A stretch of 6,892 bases of DNA from Propionibacteriaceae bacterium (lineage in GTDB: Bacteria > Actinomycetota > Actinomycetes > Propionibacteriales > Propionibacteriaceae). A program made the translations under genes and the position numbers. This document shows, in pieces, positions 5,084 through 6,892 of the stretch. The stretch lies in NCBI GenBank assembly GCA_031265725.1, contig JAISCH010000324.1, forward strand, positions 1-6,892, written 5' to 3'. The first letter of the stretch is position 1; each line of letters opens with the position of its first letter. The notes beneath the pieces were generated by a model. It worked only from the letters and a program-made list of their open reading frames with translations, did not search any database and had not been told where the DNA came from.

Positions 5084-6271
5084 ATGCAGTTACTGAACGG
5101 CACTGTTCAGCGATACGTCTGGGGCACGCGAGACGCCATCTTCGAATTGCTGGATTGCGAACCCGATGGTGAGCCACTTGCCGAATACTGGTTGGGAGCG
5201 CATGCGCTATCTCCGGCCAGCACTCCCCAAGGCGGGTTGGACGATCTGGTCAAGCGGCATCCGCAATGGCTGGGGCAAGCCACTGCCGACGCTTACGGGC
5301 CGCAATTGCCCTTCCTGCTCAAAGTGCTGTCCGCGCGCCATGCGCTTTCCTTGCAGGCGCACCCGAATCGGGAGCAGGCCGAGGCCGGTTTCGCCCGTGA
5401 GAATGCCGCCGGGATCGACCTGGCGTCCCCGGAAAGGGTTTACACCGATGACTGGCCGAAGCCGGAAATCCTCATCGCGCTGGACACTTTCGAGTCGCTG
5501 AACGGCTTCCGCGAGCCGCAGGCCACCGCTGAACTCTTCGCCGGTCTGGGCGTCGCCGACGAATTGTCGTCCGTCATCCGCCCGCTCACCGAGCGCAAAG
5601 GCGCTGCCGCCCTGGCCCAAGTCTTTCTCGACGCGCTGAGCCTGGAGGGGGAACGCAGACACTTGGTCGATGTGGCAGCCGCAGCGGCCATGAAGCATTC
5701 CAACGACGAGGGTCCAGTCGGCGACTTCGCTCGTACGGCGGTGGAACTCGACAATGTCTTCCCCGGCGACCGGGGCATCCTGGCGGCGCTACTGCTCAAC
5801 CGGGTGACCCTGCAACCCGGAGAGGCGTTCTACGTCGCCCCCGGCCAGATGCACGCCCATCTGCGCGGTACCGGGATCGAAGTGATGGCCACCTCCGACA
5901 ACGTGATCCGAGGCGGGTTGACCCCGAAGCACATCGACGTGCACGAATTGGTCAGCGTGGTGGACTTCGCCCCGCAGCAGCCCCAACTAACCCTGCCAGT
6001 CGAGAACCGCCCCGGCGTGGACCGTTACAAGACCCCCTGCCCCGAATTCGACGTCTGGCGAGTCCGGATCAGCCCCGACCTAGCGACGATCCGCCTCCCC
6101 GGAAGCCGTTCAGCGCGTATCGCCCTAGTAATCTCCGGCCAAGTAACCATCACCAGCGGCGATTCGATGCCCTTGCGCCAAGGCCAGTCCGTCTTCCTAT
6201 CCGCAGAAGAATTAGACGCCAGCATCAACGGAGACGGCATAGTCTTCGTAGCCGCCTCCGGGCTTCGCTAG
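5084..6271 (+). CDS. manA: Mannose-6-phosphate isomerase, class I
   Basis: This 395-residue zinc enzyme interconverts mannose 6-phosphate and fructose 6-phosphate in the cytoplasm, supplying mannose 6-phosphate for GDP-mannose or routing mannose into glycolysis. Family marks run in order: the N-terminal VQRYVWG (8-14), AEYWLGAH (33-40), LPFLLKVLSA (75-84), zinc ligands Gln91 and His93 in SLQAHPN, Glu128 in KPEI, the helical domain to about 225, LQPGEAFYVAPGQMHAHLRG with zinc ligand His257, and EVMATSDNVIRGGLTPKHIDV with the likely catalytic Arg276. The usual NHKPE is DWPKPE here; the altered His is not a zinc ligand. A cupin-like C-terminal domain fills 300-395. Length is normal for the class. 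The gene stands alone after a 221-base gap, divergent from the DUF3263 gene. Codon use changes after residue 301: nine CTA, TTA, GTA or ATA codons in the last 94, against three in the first 301. Confidence 0.93.
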   Translation: MQLLNGTVQRYVWGTRDAIFELLDCEPDGEPLAEYWLGAHALSPASTPQGGLDDLVKRHPQWLGQATADAYGPQLPFLLKVLSARHALSLQAHPNREQAEAGFARENAAGIDLASPERVYTDDWPKPEILIALDTFESLNGFREPQATAELFAGLGVADELSSVIRPLTERKGAAALAQVFLDALSLEGERRHLVDVAAAAAMKHSNDEGPVGDFARTAVELDNVFPGDRGILAALLLNRVTLQPGEAFYVAPGQMHAHLRGTGIEVMATSDNVIRGGLTPKHIDVHELVSVVDFAPQQPQLTLPVENRPGVDRYKTPCPEFDVWRVRISPDLATIRLPGSRSARIALVISGQVTITSGDSMPLRQGQSVFLSAEELDASINGDGIVFVAASGLR

Positions 6272-6294
6272 CCGCCACCGCTAAACGTGCCGGT

Positions 6295-6312
6295 GACGAC
6301 TGGCAAGTCGTC
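6295..6312. terminator. Probable bidirectional terminator hairpin
   Basis: GACGACT (6295-6301) and AGTCGTC (6306-6312) form a perfect 7-base stem with a 4-base loop in the 42-base gap between the convergent manA and lipoprotein stop codons. T-runs are minimal on either side, so it may act as a shared stem without a classical tail. Confidence 0.5.
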
Positions 6313-6313
6313 G

Positions 6314-6793
6314 TTACTCGAACACGTTGACGGATTCTTCCAGCAGAATGCGGGTACCGTCGGGCTTGGTGTAGTCGAAGACGAAGCGCAGATTCTGGCC
6401 GAGTTGGGCCGAGTCAATCATGTAGTACAGCGTCAACGGGCAACTGTTGCCCGGCTGGAACCGTTTGCCGTAATAGAGGTAGAAATATTGCTTCTCGGAA
6501 TATCCAGAATCATTGACCACCGAAATGTAGCCGACGAGCTTCTTCGCCACAGCTTGAACCTCGCTGTTATCGATGCCAGCGAAATCGCCGAAGCCGGTGA
6601 TGTCCACCTTGATCTCCAACCCTTTGTGGTTGGGCCGAGCCGCAATGTACTTCACTGTGCCTAGGGTGCCGTTGGGCGAGTTTCCGGTGTAGTCCTTCAT
6701 TGAGATCACGCTCGCACCGGGAACGGCGCAAGCCGTCAACGCGAAAGCCATACCAGCAGCAAGCGCCATCCGCAGTGTCATCGTGAGCTTCAT
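6314..6793 (-). CDS. Small secreted lipoprotein, function unknown
   Basis: This 159-residue protein has a bacterial lipoprotein signal: Lys2 and Arg8, a hydrophobic core (9-19) and the lipobox LTAC with Cys22 as the expected lipidated residue, so it should be anchored on the outer face of the membrane. The ATG at 6793 is chosen because AGGAG lies 5 bases upstream and it gives a standard signal peptide; the frame extends to 6838 without support. The mature part (23-159) is short of long helices and alternates hydrophobic and polar residues (for example YFYLYYGK at 103-110 and LRFVFDY at 135-141), suggesting a beta-rich domain. One further cysteine is at 118. I do not recognise a family. It is convergent with manA and has no other partner here. 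Confidence 0.8.
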   Translation of the reverse strand: MKLTMTLRMALAAGMAFALTACAVPGASVISMKDYTGNSPNGTLGTVKYIAARPNHKGLEIKVDITGFGDFAGIDNSEVQAVAKKLVGYISVVNDSGYSEKQYFYLYYGKRFQPGNSCPLTLYYMIDSAQLGQNLRFVFDYTKPDGTRILLEESVNVFE

Positions 6794-6814
6794 GGCTGCT
6801 CCTAAAATCTCTGA

Positions 6815-6837
6815 TGGGAAGCGTCCTGAGTTTCCCA
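6815..6837. promoter_or_regulatory. Dyad in the lipoprotein upstream region
   Basis: TGGGAA (6815-6820) and TTCCCA (6832-6837) form a perfect 6-base inverted repeat with an 11-base spacer, 22 bases upstream of the lipoprotein start. It could be an operator or a leader hairpin. A second dyad, GTCTGC-N5-GCAGAC, lies at 6874-6890 at the window edge. Confidence 0.25.
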
Positions 6838-6892
6838 ACTGCCAGCAGCCTAGGTGTCACTCATACGGGCCAGGTCTGCATGGAGCAGACAG

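Noticed and set aside
6841..6892. Part of another gene at the right edge
   Set aside because: Only about 50 bases are available, with a GTCTGC/GCAGAC dyad but no start with a ribosome site or recognisable coding stretch.

Overview
The window reads as chromosomal DNA from a high-GC Gram-positive (actinobacterial) genome. Support comes from G/C-ending codons throughout, GTG and TTG starts beside strong GGGAGG-type ribosome sites, two candidate leaderless genes, and a DUF3263 protein, a family I know only from Actinobacteria. The genus cannot be fixed from this sequence. I see no transposase, integrase, phage gene, CRISPR array, tRNA or rRNA. There are eight protein-coding genes, the coding density is high, and no gap exceeds about 225 bases.

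Layout. (1) 58-765, plus: a DedA/VTT-type membrane protein. (2) 886-3766, minus: a complete dedicated energy-coupling-factor (ECF) importer, transcribed as S component (MptD/Trep_Strep type), then the transmembrane coupling protein EcfT, then a fused two-domain ATPase. The last two genes overlap by 11 bases. (3) 3909-4463, plus: a HemG-type flavodoxin-like protoporphyrinogen IX dehydrogenase, divergent from the importer and sharing a 142-base control region with it. (4) 4581-4862, minus: a small DUF3263 protein. (5) 5084-6271, plus: class I mannose-6-phosphate isomerase (manA). (6) 6314-6793, minus: a small lipoprotein of unknown function. Convergent pairs (dedA/ecfA, hemG/DUF3263, manA/lipoprotein) are separated by short gaps carrying hairpins without clear T-tracts.

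How they work together. Only the three ECF genes form an obvious functional unit: the S protein captures a small molecule of unknown identity, and EcfT couples it to ATP hydrolysis by the fused ATPase. HemG (haem biosynthesis) and ManA (fructose-6-phosphate/mannose-6-phosphate interconversion, feeding GDP-mannose and cell-envelope mannosylation) are metabolic genes with no partner genes here.

The points most worth a second look are a HemG with its family-specific insert in an actinobacterial setting; an 18-base inverted repeat that exactly fills the spacer of the DUF3263 promoter; a diverged 37-base intergenic repeat found both in the ECF operon gap and upstream of manA; and a change of codon use in the last quarter of manA. 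I found no convincing new multi-gene system. The best candidate for unknown biology is the ECF importer of unknown substrate next to hemG.
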